Origin: Morella rubra
Taxonomy: Eukaryota > Streptophyta > Magnoliopsida > Fagales > Myricaceae
Reading direction: 5' to 3'
DNA length: 64,000 nucleotides
NCBI GenBank assembly: GCA_003952965.2
Contig: CM025851.1
Coordinates: forward strand, 28,488,583 to 28,552,582
The position numbers and the translations under genes are program-made. Position 1 is the first letter of the stretch. Each line of letters opens with the position of its first letter. The notes under the pieces are model-generated. The model was not told the DNA's origin. It did not search any database and saw only the letters and a program-made list of their open reading frames with translations. Of the stretch, positions 46,877 through 57,050 are shown one piece after another.

Positions 46877-47883
46877 GTGATGGCAGAACAAGAATCTCCT
46901 CTAGTCTCTTTGGTCCCTACTTCTAATTCTTCTGAAATCACTTCCAATCCTTTGTTTCTTAACAGCAACGATAATCCAAATGCCATACTTGTTTCACATA
47001 TACTGAATGGAGAGAATTTTTCCAGTTGGCGAAGGTCTATGAAGATGGCTCTGAGTGCGAAGAACAAACTGACGTTTGTTGATTGATCTTTTTCACCACC
47101 TCCGAGCACTTCCCCAACGTTTTCGTACTGGATTCGCTGCAATGACATGGTGTCTTCGTGGCTACTCAATTCAGTGTCTAAAGAGTTAGCAGAAAGTGTT
47201 CTCTATATTGAGACGGTTGCTGGTATATGGAAGGATCTAAATGATCGGTTTTCTCAGGGCAATGGACCTCGTTTCAGGTCCAGAAGGCTATTTCGTCACT
47301 TTCTCAAGGACAGCTTACTGTCATTGCCTATTTCACAAAATTGAAGTCACTTTGGGAGGAATTGTGTAATTACAAGCAATGGCATGTTTGTACATGCAGA
47401 GCTTTGAAGAATCTTGATGTTGAACGCAATCAAGAGAGTGTTATGCAGTTTCTTATGGGGCTGAATGATTCTTACTCCAATGTGCGAGGACAAATTTTGT
47501 TAATAAAGCCTCTTCCACCTATTAACAAAGTCTTCTTACTTGTTGTTCAAGAAGATAGGCAGCGTGATGTTGCATCTTTCCCCTCTCACTCTTGTGAAAA
47601 CAATGTATTTTTCACACGTAATCAAGAAACACAATGCACTCAGAAGTTTGGATATGAATTTTCTGGAAAGCCTTATACTCAGAAGAAAGATCGACCTGTT
47701 TGTAGCCGTTGTGGCTTTATTGGTCATACCATGGATGGGTGCTATAAGCTCCACGGATATCCACCTTGTTACAAGCCTCGATCCAAGTCTGGCCTTGTTG
47801 GATCTGCTCACCAAGTCTCTTCTGAGATGTCCTCCAGCACTAGCTCATCACAGTCGTGGCCAATTTCTCTTAAGCAATGTTAG
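46877..47883 (+). pseudogene. Copia gag remnant of the non-autonomous element
   Basis: The N-terminal part (46877-47086) has NPNAILVSHILNGENFSSW and ALSAKNKLTFVD, typical of copia gag-like (UBN2/retrotran_gag) proteins. It continues in 47147-47344 (SSWLLNSVSKELAESVLYIE) and 47341-47883, which contains a CCHC-like knuckle CSRCGFIGHTMDGC. Stops near 47083 and 47341 split the frame. Confidence 0.88.
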
Positions 47884-47934
47884 CAGTTACTAGCATTACT
47901 CCCTGCATCTGAATCACCTTCTGTTCCACATAGC

Positions 47935-49001
47935 TTGGACAATGATTCTGCCTCTCCTTCCATGGTTAATATGGCAGGTAACTCCTCTGTTATTACTTCT
48001 AAATGGATTGGTATGAAAAGAGGTGACAGTGGTCAGCATAGATATAGGAGCCACCAATCATATGGTAAGCTCAGTTTCTATGTTGACCACTATCACCTCT
48101 TTTCATACATCATCAATAAGGATGCCTAATAATCAGTCTGCTATGGTCACACACACTGGTACCGTGCGTTTATCCCTTGCCATCTTACTAACAAATGTTC
48201 TTGTTGTCCTTGCATTTTCCTTTAACCTCATCTTTGCTAGTTCCTTGATCAAACAGTTACCATGTTGCCTTATTCTTCTTGGTAAATACTTGTTTATAAA
48301 GGACCTACACACTTGGATCACGATTGGTTTGGCTAGAGAATCAAGTGGCTTATATTTCTTGAATTCAAATTTTTCTGGTGTTTTCAATTCATCTTGTAAT
48401 TCTGTTTCTTCGAATAATTCAGCTGTTATGTGGCACTGTAGACTCGGTCATCCTTCTTTTCTAGGATGTCTTTGTTACAAAATTGTATTAGAGATATCAA
48501 TACTTCAAAATTCAATCACTGTACTATCTGTCCTATGGCAAAACAACATAAGTTGCCATTTCCCATTGCAACTAATCAAACAACTTCTCCATTTGAATTG
48601 GTCTACTGTGATTTGTAGGGAACTTTCTCAACTCTTGATCATAATGGAGTTCGATTTTTCCTTACAATCGTGGATGATTTCACCCGCTGCACATGGGTGC
48701 ATTCTTTGTGAAGTACCTGTTCATTGATCTGCAAGTTTCACACCCACAACTAGCTCTTCTCTTTTGTGACAGTGAGGCTGCTCTTCATATTGCAGCTAAT
48801 CCAGTCTTCCATGAGCGTTCAAAACATATTGAGCTGGATTGCCACATTATTCGTGAAAAGATTCAGTCCAGACTTCTTCATACTTTACATTTTAGCTCCA
48901 AGTATCAATTGCCTGATTTGTTTACTCAGTCCTTAGGTTCTGACCAGTTTCATTTTTTATTATCCAAGATGGACCTTCTTAACATATTCAGTTCATCTTG
49001 A
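47935..49001 (+). pseudogene. Copia protease/pre-integrase remnant joined to RNase H end
   Basis: The protease motif reads IDIGATNHM (usual D-S/T-G-A). It is followed by the pre-integrase finger (MWHCRLGHPS), the start of the integrase core, and then abruptly the RNase H C-terminal part (48693-49001, with [20 protein letters not shown] and [14 protein letters not shown]). The first catalytic region of protease is disturbed by a 30-bp palindrome-forming insertion at about 48011-48040. Confidence 0.85.
48012..48107. repeat. 29-bp inverted repeat (hairpin) in the copia protease region
   Basis: The left arm 48012-48040 (TATGAAAAGAGGTGACAGTG...) and right arm 48079-48107 (TATGTTGACCACTATCACCT...) are complementary at 27 of 29 positions, with a 38-bp loop. 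The right arm is normal protease coding sequence. The left arm is extra relative to the expected protein and reads as an inverted copy of it. Confidence 0.9.
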
Positions 49002-50110
49002 GGGGGAGTCGTAGAGAGAGTAGGATTTATTCACTCTGTTATGCAGTTACACTTGAGCTGAGGTGGAAGTCTGTTAGAGGCTATTATGTATTTGTTATTT
49101 GTCTATAAGTAGGCTTGTATACTGTTGTTCATTCTCTACGTCAATACACAGATGTCATCCAATCTCTTCTCTTTACTTTTCTGTTATTGGCACTCTGTTC
49201 TTCCATTCACTACAATGTTTAACAAATTTCTTCTATTTGTATGATCTAACTACTTCTCACTTTTGTAGTTGAACAAAACCTCTTACAATGGGCAACCAGA
49301 AGACATTTTTCAAACGCTTGCACCCCAATAACCGAATATCTCTTAGCCTGCCAAACGAACCTTTGCTAAAGGACCTCTCTGGGAATTTGCTATGATATAT
49401 CTCTTTTAAATTATTCATGTCCCAAAGCCCTAGTGATTCCAAGTGAGGGAACACAGCAAGCTAAGACTGAGCTGCTGTCCCATCGATGAGATATTCCAAG
49501 TCTTTACATCTAGAAACTCTTAGAGTCCTCAAGCACGGAAAACCTTCTCCGTCTAACTAATACATAATATTTTTTAAGTTTTCTATTCTTTCAAAATGCA
49601 AAACCCTAGATTTCTCCAACAGTAGACGAAGCATCCGATTCTCTGCAATTTTAGCTCGACTACATTCGAGTTCCAATGTATTTTCAAATAAGTACTTGCT
49701 ACTCCCTGATCCAACATGTTTTGACAATAGTAGGAATCTTCCAATTTTGAGGTTGAAGTTAATCTTCTGTATATTGAAGTGCATATCTTTTGGCAAGAGC
49801 CTAATACTTGGTATCTCAATATTTAAAGCCATCATCTTATGGGAATGAGGGATTAGCTCGGCTAGGCTTGCATTGGTTCCTTCTCCATTTCCTTTTGCCG
49901 GTTTCCAATTTGAAAAGCTTCTTCTTACGTACAACTCTTCCTGTCGAGACAACCTCGATAAGACACCGCTGGAAATTTGCTCAAGTTGTTCGCAAATTGA
50001 GTAAGATTGCCTAGATCCCTTGGCAACTCTCTAATAGAGGAATCACAGAAGCTAAGAATTTCTAGCTTCCCAAGTGATCCAATTTCTAACATTGCAAAGA
50101 ACAACCCTCG

Positions 50111-52150
50111 AGATTCAAATATTTTATACTTATGGATTATGTATTTTAGTTACTTTTAATACGATTGCATATTTTTAGATATTTTATATTATTATGAGTA
50201 TTGAAATCTTTCTATTTGTATTATTTACAAATTATTTTTAAATTTTAATTAAATTAATTCAAATTGGTAACAAAGGGTTCGACAGTAACAAAACCGTCCA
50301 AACAATTATTGTATTGGATACATGCGCACGCTTAACAATTCGTCCACACACTTCGCTTGAGTTCCGTCCACAAGATTATTCTTCCATGCACGCAGTCCTT
50401 TTAATTACTAACCGTTTGACGGGAAGAAAACACGTTTCCAACGTGTTCAATAGAATAAGCGTACGCACTGTCGATGTACGTGTTCGAATGGTTTTTGAAG
50501 GTGACAAAAAACTGTTTCTCATAAATGAAACAACGGTGCGGACATCTTTATGTTACCGTACCCATGTTTTATGTTTCTGTATAGACGGTTTTATAATATC
50601 GTGCGCACGTATGTTTCATGACAAAATGCATTTCGTTATATTGGACCAAACGTTCACACTCCTCATGCGAACTTATAGATAGTACATTCGCACTTCTCAT
50701 GCGAACGGATGGAGTACTGGGCATGAAGATTTTGAATTTCGTAAACATAGCAAAAACCGTTCGAGCGGTATAGTTTCCCGTCCAAACGGTTTTAGGGCGG
50801 TTTTGAGTGATAAAACATGGAAATTGTCACCTAAAACCTTTGCTAACAGGATTTAGGTAACAAATCGGTTTTCTCACCCAAAATCTTTGGTGACAAAAAT
50901 GGCACTTTGGTGACAAAATTTTGACACCCAAAGTGAATCTTGCTGCAGCAGCATCAAAGTGAAAATTCAAAGATAATCTTTTACAAAGAAGGCAAAACTT
51001 AAAGACTAGGCCACCCCATAAATTAGTTTTTTTTTTCCCTTTAGTAAAATATATATTTTTAATATTTTTTGATTTTAGTTTCTAAATATTATTTTTTTCT
51101 TACTAGCCCCTTCACAGGGATGCTGCCAGGGTGGTTCGTGGCCACCCTATGCCATGGTGCCACCACACCCCCTCCAACTAGTGGTGGGAGTTTTTATTTT
51201 TTTTAAAAAAAGAAATTTTTCTGATTTTATAATTATTTTATAAATTTGAAATAATTGAATTTTTTTTTTTTAACAATTTTTTAACTTGCATATATAAAAT
51301 CTGATTTGGATTAGTCAATTAATTTAAATTACGCGTGTCATTTTTTGAATGGGACAAACTAGGCTCATGTTAATTTATTGGACAAAAGTTTAAGAGAAAG
51401 ACTGTATTGACAAACGGTGAAAACCTAATTATTTTCTATGATCAGTTGCAAAATATGAGGATTTTTTAAAAAAAGATTACAACAGAACATAAGCCAACTT
51501 TTTTTTTAGGACCAATATATGAAACTGCCCCCAAAAAGTTTTTTGGAACTGTCTTACGTCTGGCACGGCCAACAGCTGTCCCAAAAGACCTTTTGCGACT
51601 GAAAATAGGTTTCTTTTGTAACAAACCAAAAGGAAATCTAATGGAATGAACCCAAAATGCATTATTATTAACAAACCAAAAGGAAAAGGCAAAATATGGA
51701 TGCATTTGGTTTTTATTTTTTTGTTCCTTTCCAAGCTGTTTCAAAAGATCTCATGAATTTGGTCATCCAACAAGGAAAGTCAGAAGTCTGGAATTATTCT
51801 TCTTAACCGCAGAACATCTAAAGCTTTCTGTGATATCCGCCCAAACCATAGCACCCGCAACAAATGACATGCTATAGAATCATGTCATCAATGTTCAAAT
51901 TTGTGGCATTATATCCAGGCCTGTTTGGATAGTACAATTTTTTTAAATTTTTTTTTTTTTACATTAATTACTTTTTCACCAACTTTAATATCTTTTTACA
52001 AGTTTAAATTTTTTTAACAAATTCCAAAAGAATCTCCATGTCTATCTCCAACACTAGAAAACTTTTTGCCCATCCACACATTGGCTAGGTGCACAGAAAA
52101 TTTTAATTGCGTTGGCAACATATCCATGGAGGGTAAGCTTTCCATTCAAT
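50111..52150. other. Spacer with a CpG-richer block of unknown origin
   Basis: The stretch 50280-50960 is richer in CG dinucleotides than its surroundings and contains repeated AACCGTT/CCGTCC phrases and several GGTGACAAA phrases near its end. This could be terminal sequence of a DNA transposon (CACTA-like subterminal repeats are one option), but no ends were found. The 122-aa ORF at 50314-50682 has no recognisable domain. From 51000 to 52150 the sequence is AT-rich with nothing recognised. Confidence 0.45.
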
Positions 52151-52251
52151 ACACACACACACACACACACACATCCTACTATATGAGTAGGTAATGTACG
52201 TAATTTCCATTTTCAGATCGCTTGCAAGCTTTGGTGTCCTACAAAGTGAGA

Positions 52252-52285
<34 letters not shown>

Positions 52286-52366
52286 CCTACTATATGAGTA
52301 GGTAATGTACGTAATTTCCATTTTCAGATCGCTTGCAAGCTTTGGTGTCCTACAAAGTGAGATCAC
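52151..52366. repeat. Two-copy tandem duplication with (AC)n microsatellites
   Basis: An (AC)n run (52151-52173) plus unit TCCTACTATATGAGTAGG...GAGATCAC is followed by a longer (AC)n run (about 52253-52284) and a second copy of the unit ending at 52366. The two units of about 82 bp look identical, indicating a recent duplication. It lies about 260 bp beyond the stop codon of the minus-strand P450. The overlapping 87-aa ORF is an artefact of the repeat. Confidence 0.92.
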
Positions 52367-52624
52367 TTACCATTATCATAAAGATAAACCAAAGATACAA
52401 GAACTTGGAGATTATTATAATACAGAGACATACATAAGGATTTATTTATTTATTTTTTGGGAAAAGAGGAGGCAACTAGCCTAGCAACTCTCTCTGGGTG
52501 TAATTATAGGAGCACCCTCCGTTGTAAAATGTCTGGTTTAAGCTATAGTTACTCCCTAATAGATGAGTCCGTCACCACAGTTTCAACAAGACTACCTGTC
52601 AGTCTTTAGCCCATCCACTAGGCT
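52367..52624 (-). other. 3' flank of the minus-strand P450
   Basis: Probable 3' UTR and downstream sequence of the P450 at 52625-54598. No clear AATAAA signal was seen on the minus strand. Confidence 0.5.
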
Positions 52625-54598
52625 TTACTTCTTGGTTTTCAATCCGTAAAGTGTGGAGTGTAAGCGCGGCGTGATAAGAACTTCGAGTGGAGTGGCTTTC
52701 ATGTTTGTCAATCCAAAGCTTTCAGTCATATCGACTTGGGCATATGAGGGTTTTGATATCTCAAACGTTTGTAAAAAACGAGCAAGTGCCAAATGTACGG
52801 TACGAAGGGCAAAAGACGTTCCGGGGCATGCCCTTCTACCACTTCCAAATGGGATCAATTCAAAATGTTTACCCCAAACATCAACATCCTTGTGGGTGGT
52901 GAGAAATCTCTCCGGCTTGAACTCTAATGGGTCCGACCATATGCGTGGATCTGTTTGGATTTTCCAAATATTTGTAATTAGCCGTGTGCCTCTTGGGACA
53001 TGGTAACCACCAATGATACAGTCCTCGGTGAATTCACGCGGCCCTGATAATGGCGCTGCTGGATATAAGCGTAAAGTCTCTTTGACTATCGCTTGGAGAT
53101 AGACTAGCTTACTTATATCAGATTCCTTAACAATTCTTTCCTTGCCCACGTGGATGTCAAGCTCATCTTGGGCCTTCTTCAACATATGGTGGTTGTTCAA
53201 CAGTAGTGATATTGCCCAAGTTAGCGTAACCGTGGTGGTTTCACTGCCTGCTGCAATCATATTCTGCAAAATCCAATACTTTTAGATGATATATATATAT
53301 ATACTCCGAAGAAATCATCCTTCTTGTTTTAGAACTCAACTCACGAGTTTACAAAACACTTCATCACATGATGATCAGGTAAATAACCTTGTGTAGCAAA
53401 AACAACTGAAGAAGAAAAGATAGCAATTACTCTTATGCCAAGGACAGGCACGTAACTTTAAGAGGACGTACTTGCATGCCGACAAGTCCTTTGTAAGGTG
53501 GTCAAATGATTGACCTATTGTCTTCGATATATAATGGAATGTGTTGGGGCTTTAAATGATCTTACGTACGAATTTAATTTTGACACCAACAAAAAGGGAA
53601 AATATATAATTGTTGGAAAATGTAAGAGGGAAGTATACCAGAGATGTGGCTTTGTTGATCGTATCCGCATCATAGCCGTCAAGGTCTGCGCCGTCAAGGA
53701 CGGATAGCATTGTGTCCATAAAATCTTGCTCCCCTTTGACCTCTCCTGAAGCTCTCTTAAGCTTATGCTCTTCCAACCATTTACCAAAGAGAGAATCCAA
53801 TTCTTTTCCAGTTTTCTTCATAGCCTTTTCATTTCCACCCCAATCCAACCACCCAAGGAAAGGAATGGCATCCGACAAAACGAACGACCCTATGAAATAA
53901 GCTAATTCCCCCACAGCCTTTTGGCAACGGTGTGCCTCTTTTTTTTCAACGGCCTCTATGGTATTTGAAAGCTGGTACCGCTTTCCGGCAACCATCTTTA
54001 GAATCACGTTGAGACTCATGTCCCCAAACCATTGCTTCAGCTCCACCAAAATCTGGTCTAAGTCGTTCTTCTTCGTTGTCCAAAGTTGGTATAGCTCTTC
54101 TAAGGAGGTCTCAATTTCAGTAGCTCGAACATGGGAAAGAAGGTCAAGCCGATTGTTAGACAGTAGCTCTATGGAGGTTATTTTACGTAGTTCACGCCAA
54201 TAGGGACCAAAGGGTGCGAATCCAAACATGGCATCATTATAGCCTATGTGCTTTGAGGCTACAAGTTGGGGCCGCGAGGATACGGCGAGGTCGTTGGTGG
54301 TGAAACACTCCTTAGCCGACTCCCAACTGTTCAACACCAAAGCTTTCTGCAACCCAAGATGGACGGTAAAAAGTGGCCCGTACTTGTCTGCCATGGATCC
54401 CAAAGTTTTGTGTGGAGGATCAGTTCCTCCCAGTAGAGGAAGGTGACCAATTATTGGCCATGCACCTGCCGGAGTCGGTATTTTTTGGGCCGATCCGGCA
54501 CTGGATCTCCTGAAAAGATAGTACAAAACAAGAGTTAGGGAAACACTTCCAACTGTGACGACATTTAGGTAGGGTGGAAGGATATCCATTCTAGACAA
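52625..54598 (-). CDS. Cytochrome P450, CYP82 family, complete gene (minus strand)
   Basis: Exon 1 is 54598-53639 (320 codons), the intron 53638-53264 (375 nt, GT...AG, phase 0) and exon 2 53263-52625, giving 532 aa. The start MDILPPYLN matches MDFDLPPYLS of the plus-strand gene. Motifs: N-terminal membrane anchor (about residues 10-30), hinge ([14 protein letters not shown]), C-helix YWRELRK, I-helix AGSETT, ExxR (KETLR), FKPERF and haem loop [11 protein letters not shown]. Exon 2 is five codons longer than in the other two loci, ending GLKTKK. The intron is four times longer and has an AT microsatellite (about 53288-53303). The reading frame is intact, so it is probably functional. Likely an ER monooxygenase of specialised metabolism; substrate unknown. 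Confidence 0.95.
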
Positions 54599-54653
54599 GA
54601 TATGAGAGCGAGGTGGTGGCGTGTGTGGTATTTTTAGTTGAACTTTGAGAAGC

Positions 54654-54660
54654 TTTTATA
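54654..54660 (-). promoter_or_regulatory. TATA box of the minus-strand P450
   Basis: On the minus strand TATAAAA lies 56 bp upstream of the ATG, in ATGTTTATAAAAGCTTC, the same 17-mer as in front of the gene at 17021. This implies a 5' UTR of about 25-30 nt. Confidence 0.8.
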
Positions 54661-54703
54661 AACATGTAATGTCTGTCTTTATGCGAGATACTTTGTGGTC
54701 TGA

Positions 54704-54747
54704 TGACCACAATCACACTATCTAATGACCACAATCACACTAACTAA
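54704..54747. repeat. 22-bp tandem repeat in the P450 promoter
   Basis: TGACCACAATCACACTATCT plus AA, then a copy with one change, directly in tandem (54704-54725 and 54726-54747), about 50-90 bp upstream of the TATA box. It could affect regulation; no factor site is claimed. Confidence 0.85.
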
Positions 54748-54759
54748 TGACTTGAGTAA

Positions 54760-57050
54760 TATTCTTGTCAATTCGTACTTAGAAAACTCGTCATACAATT
54801 TAGTTCTCTCTTACTGAAACAGATACATGATCTGTACTTGGAAAACTCGTCATAGAATTTAATTCTCTTCATCTACGCTATAGATTATAAAATATGATCA
54901 GTTAAAGTAATCAAAACCTTTCCCAAAATGTATATGCTGCTATCCGCTTTTATGGTCAAATGAAACAATTCCTCATATATATATATTTGGAAGACCCGTA
55001 TTCCACCTGCAATAGATACGTATCTCTTCATGTACACGTATTAAATTACAACGGAAATAAAAAATAAAGGCCACGTACGTGTATGCATATATATATATAT
55101 GTCTTCTCTTCATAAACGGTAATGTTTCAGTACTTCTCCCTCTGGAGGTTAAAGAGAAAAAGCCAAATTGTTAGGTTAGGTAACAAAATAATATCTCTAG
55201 TCGTGCTGATCAAATGCATTTCAAGGAATCGTTATCCGGGAGAAGAAATTTACACAAACGGATCATCTCCACATATATGGTGATGCTGTAAAAGTCAAAA
55301 GATGCTAGAGGCCTGATTCTTTTTTCCTTGAAGTCTTGCTCAGATTCATAGGAGTGGTTAAAAATTCGGATGTATTAGTCGAATGCATCCAAAGTGCTAA
55401 TTGACTGCACGAACAATTGATTTTTTTTGTTCTTGAAAACACGAACGTTTGGTTGATAATTTGCTGCAACTGAATATATAATATGGCGCTAATATTCAAG
55501 CAGTGACTAGTCGACTGATTTTCAGGTACGGTACTTTTTCAAAAGATGCGGCTCAACTAGATAAAGATTACAGTGATCTTTCTACATACAAATCCTACTC
55601 TGATGCCCTTCTTTTTTGTTTTATTTTAAAGCAAATAGAAACCAAATCACGAAAGAAACATGCATGTTCCAAAAACATTTTTTGGTATGAAAATTAATTA
55701 TTTCTCTTCCACACAATTTTTTTCCTTAAATTGATCTTTTCGATCTTGAATAAATTTTCTTTCTAATCATTAAACAAATTTTCTGTTATAAAATCATAAA
55801 ACGTATAAACAATTCTGACCACAAAAACTTTCATTCCAATTAATATATTCTCATTACTTTCACATCCCATACATATATACTCTCGTAACTTTCACATATT
55901 CACTAAAAGAATAGATGTATATAATTTTCACATTCTCCATGAGAATATATCAGTGTACCATATGTTTTCCGCATGCATCAAATGTTATTGGGTGCAACAC
56001 GAGAAAAATGCGGCATTTAGTCAAAAGAGACTTGAGAGGTAATTCGTTTTCTTATAGATTTTGTTCAGATTCACGGGAGACGTGAGAATGTGGATGAAGA
56101 TTTCAATGCCTTTTTGTTTTAAGTACTGGACAACCCTACATCTTATCTTATCCCTTCTCCTTAACTTTTTTTGTTTAATTTGTTTTGTTTAAGGAAGCTG
56201 TTAAAATAACTACGGAGAAAAAGAAAGAAACAAATTAAGAACGGGAAGTCTAATTCGATCCGTTTTGTGCTTCTAAATGTTTGCGATTGATCAAAGAAGT
56301 TTCCAAAATCTATACAGTAAGAACGGGCTTGTTATATGGGACTTTAATAAAATAAAATAAAAGGACTTCATGACCACTCTTCAGTAAACCACCAAGTACT
56401 CAATCTAAAACAATGCTTTATTGCTTACATATAGAAAACTAAAATAATTGTATAAAATAAAAATTCACAATGCATCAGTATATATATTGCGAAATAAATT
56501 AGTCTCATTCTTTCCTTGTTGGGGGATCCATGAAAATAATTATTTAAAGACAACGGTGATGTAGCCGTGGTCAACAGTATTAGGTAAAGATTGGCCGAAC
56601 CCTACCTAAACCATATGAATATTGACTTAAAATAATCCGATTTTACTTGGAAATTATTGTCAGGGCGCCTGATTTTCTCTTTTTCCTTTTTCTCGAACAA
56701 TCTAGGAGGTTGAAATTATAGACTAGTAAAGTTTATTATATACTAAGCAACATCTGATAGGACCACTCTTTAATTTTTCTTACATTCAGAATCAGTCAGA
56801 CTTTTTTCTTTCTTGTCACTTTAGGTTAGTGCTTCGAAACTGTCTTCAAAATATTTGCATCTCCAAAATGTAATATGTATGTCGGTAGTGGATGAAGTCA
56901 TTTTTAACCGGCCTATCACAGCGTCTACTTGGTCAAAAGCGCAAAGGAACTAGACTTGAAGTCCAGCACCTAGGATGAGTTGAAAGATTCAAGCTCTCCT
57001 TTCTTCCTCCTACAAGCAAAGTAAACACACTAGGACTCGGGGTTCTCCCC
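54760..57050. other. Upstream region of the minus-strand P450 and spacer
   Basis: AT-rich DNA with short (TA)n runs near 54980 and 55090. ORFs at 55305-55499 and 55503-55697 show no recognisable domain. No gene or transposon end was recognised. Confidence 0.5.

Larger units (their letters stand above)
46633..49224 (+). mobile_element. Non-autonomous Ty1/copia element with large internal deletion
   Basis: A 2592-bp element: 5' LTR 46633-46860, primer-binding site TGGTATCAAAGC (46861-46872, like the plant tRNA-iMet site), polypurine tract GAGGGGGAG just before 49009, 3' LTR 49009-49224, and a perfect 5-bp duplication AATTT (46628-46632 and 49225-49229). It retains gag, protease, the pre-integrase finger and the first part of integrase, then jumps near 48708-48730 to the last part of RNase H. 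Most of integrase and all RT are gone. LTRs start TC rather than TG. It is inserted in an LRR exon, antisense to it. Confidence 0.93.
44205..50110 (-). pseudogene. CC-NBS-LRR resistance gene remnant (LRR region only), interrupted by transposons
   Basis: Read on the minus strand, the fragments encode leucine-rich repeats of the At4g27190/RPS2-like class. In order they are 49960-50100 (LGSLGKLEIL...IRELPRDLGNL), 49557-49952 (SLAELIPHSHKMMALNIEIP, IRLLPKDM), 49257-49454, 46469-46627 (KLTHLWLLDLPRLTGFS), 45330-45831, 44490-44880 and 44205-44470. Plausible splice sites are seen at 46469/46468 (GAG|GTACG) and before 45831 (TTCTACAG). Stops and frameshifts occur in several parts, and no NB-ARC domain lies upstream of 50110. 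A copia element (46633-49224) splits one exon and a LINE lies in an intron. These receptors normally sense pathogen effectors in the cytoplasm; this copy is almost surely non-functional. Confidence 0.85.

Noticed and set aside
44205-50110. Functional NBS-LRR gene
   Set aside because: Stops, frameshifts, two transposon insertions and no NB-ARC domain in the window.
50314-50682. 122-aa ORF in a CpG-richer block
   Set aside because: No recognisable domain; the block has repeat-like phrases and is more likely transposon-derived non-coding DNA.
52653-53006. 117-aa plus-strand ORF opposite the P450 exon 2
   Set aside because: Antisense shadow of the minus-strand P450.
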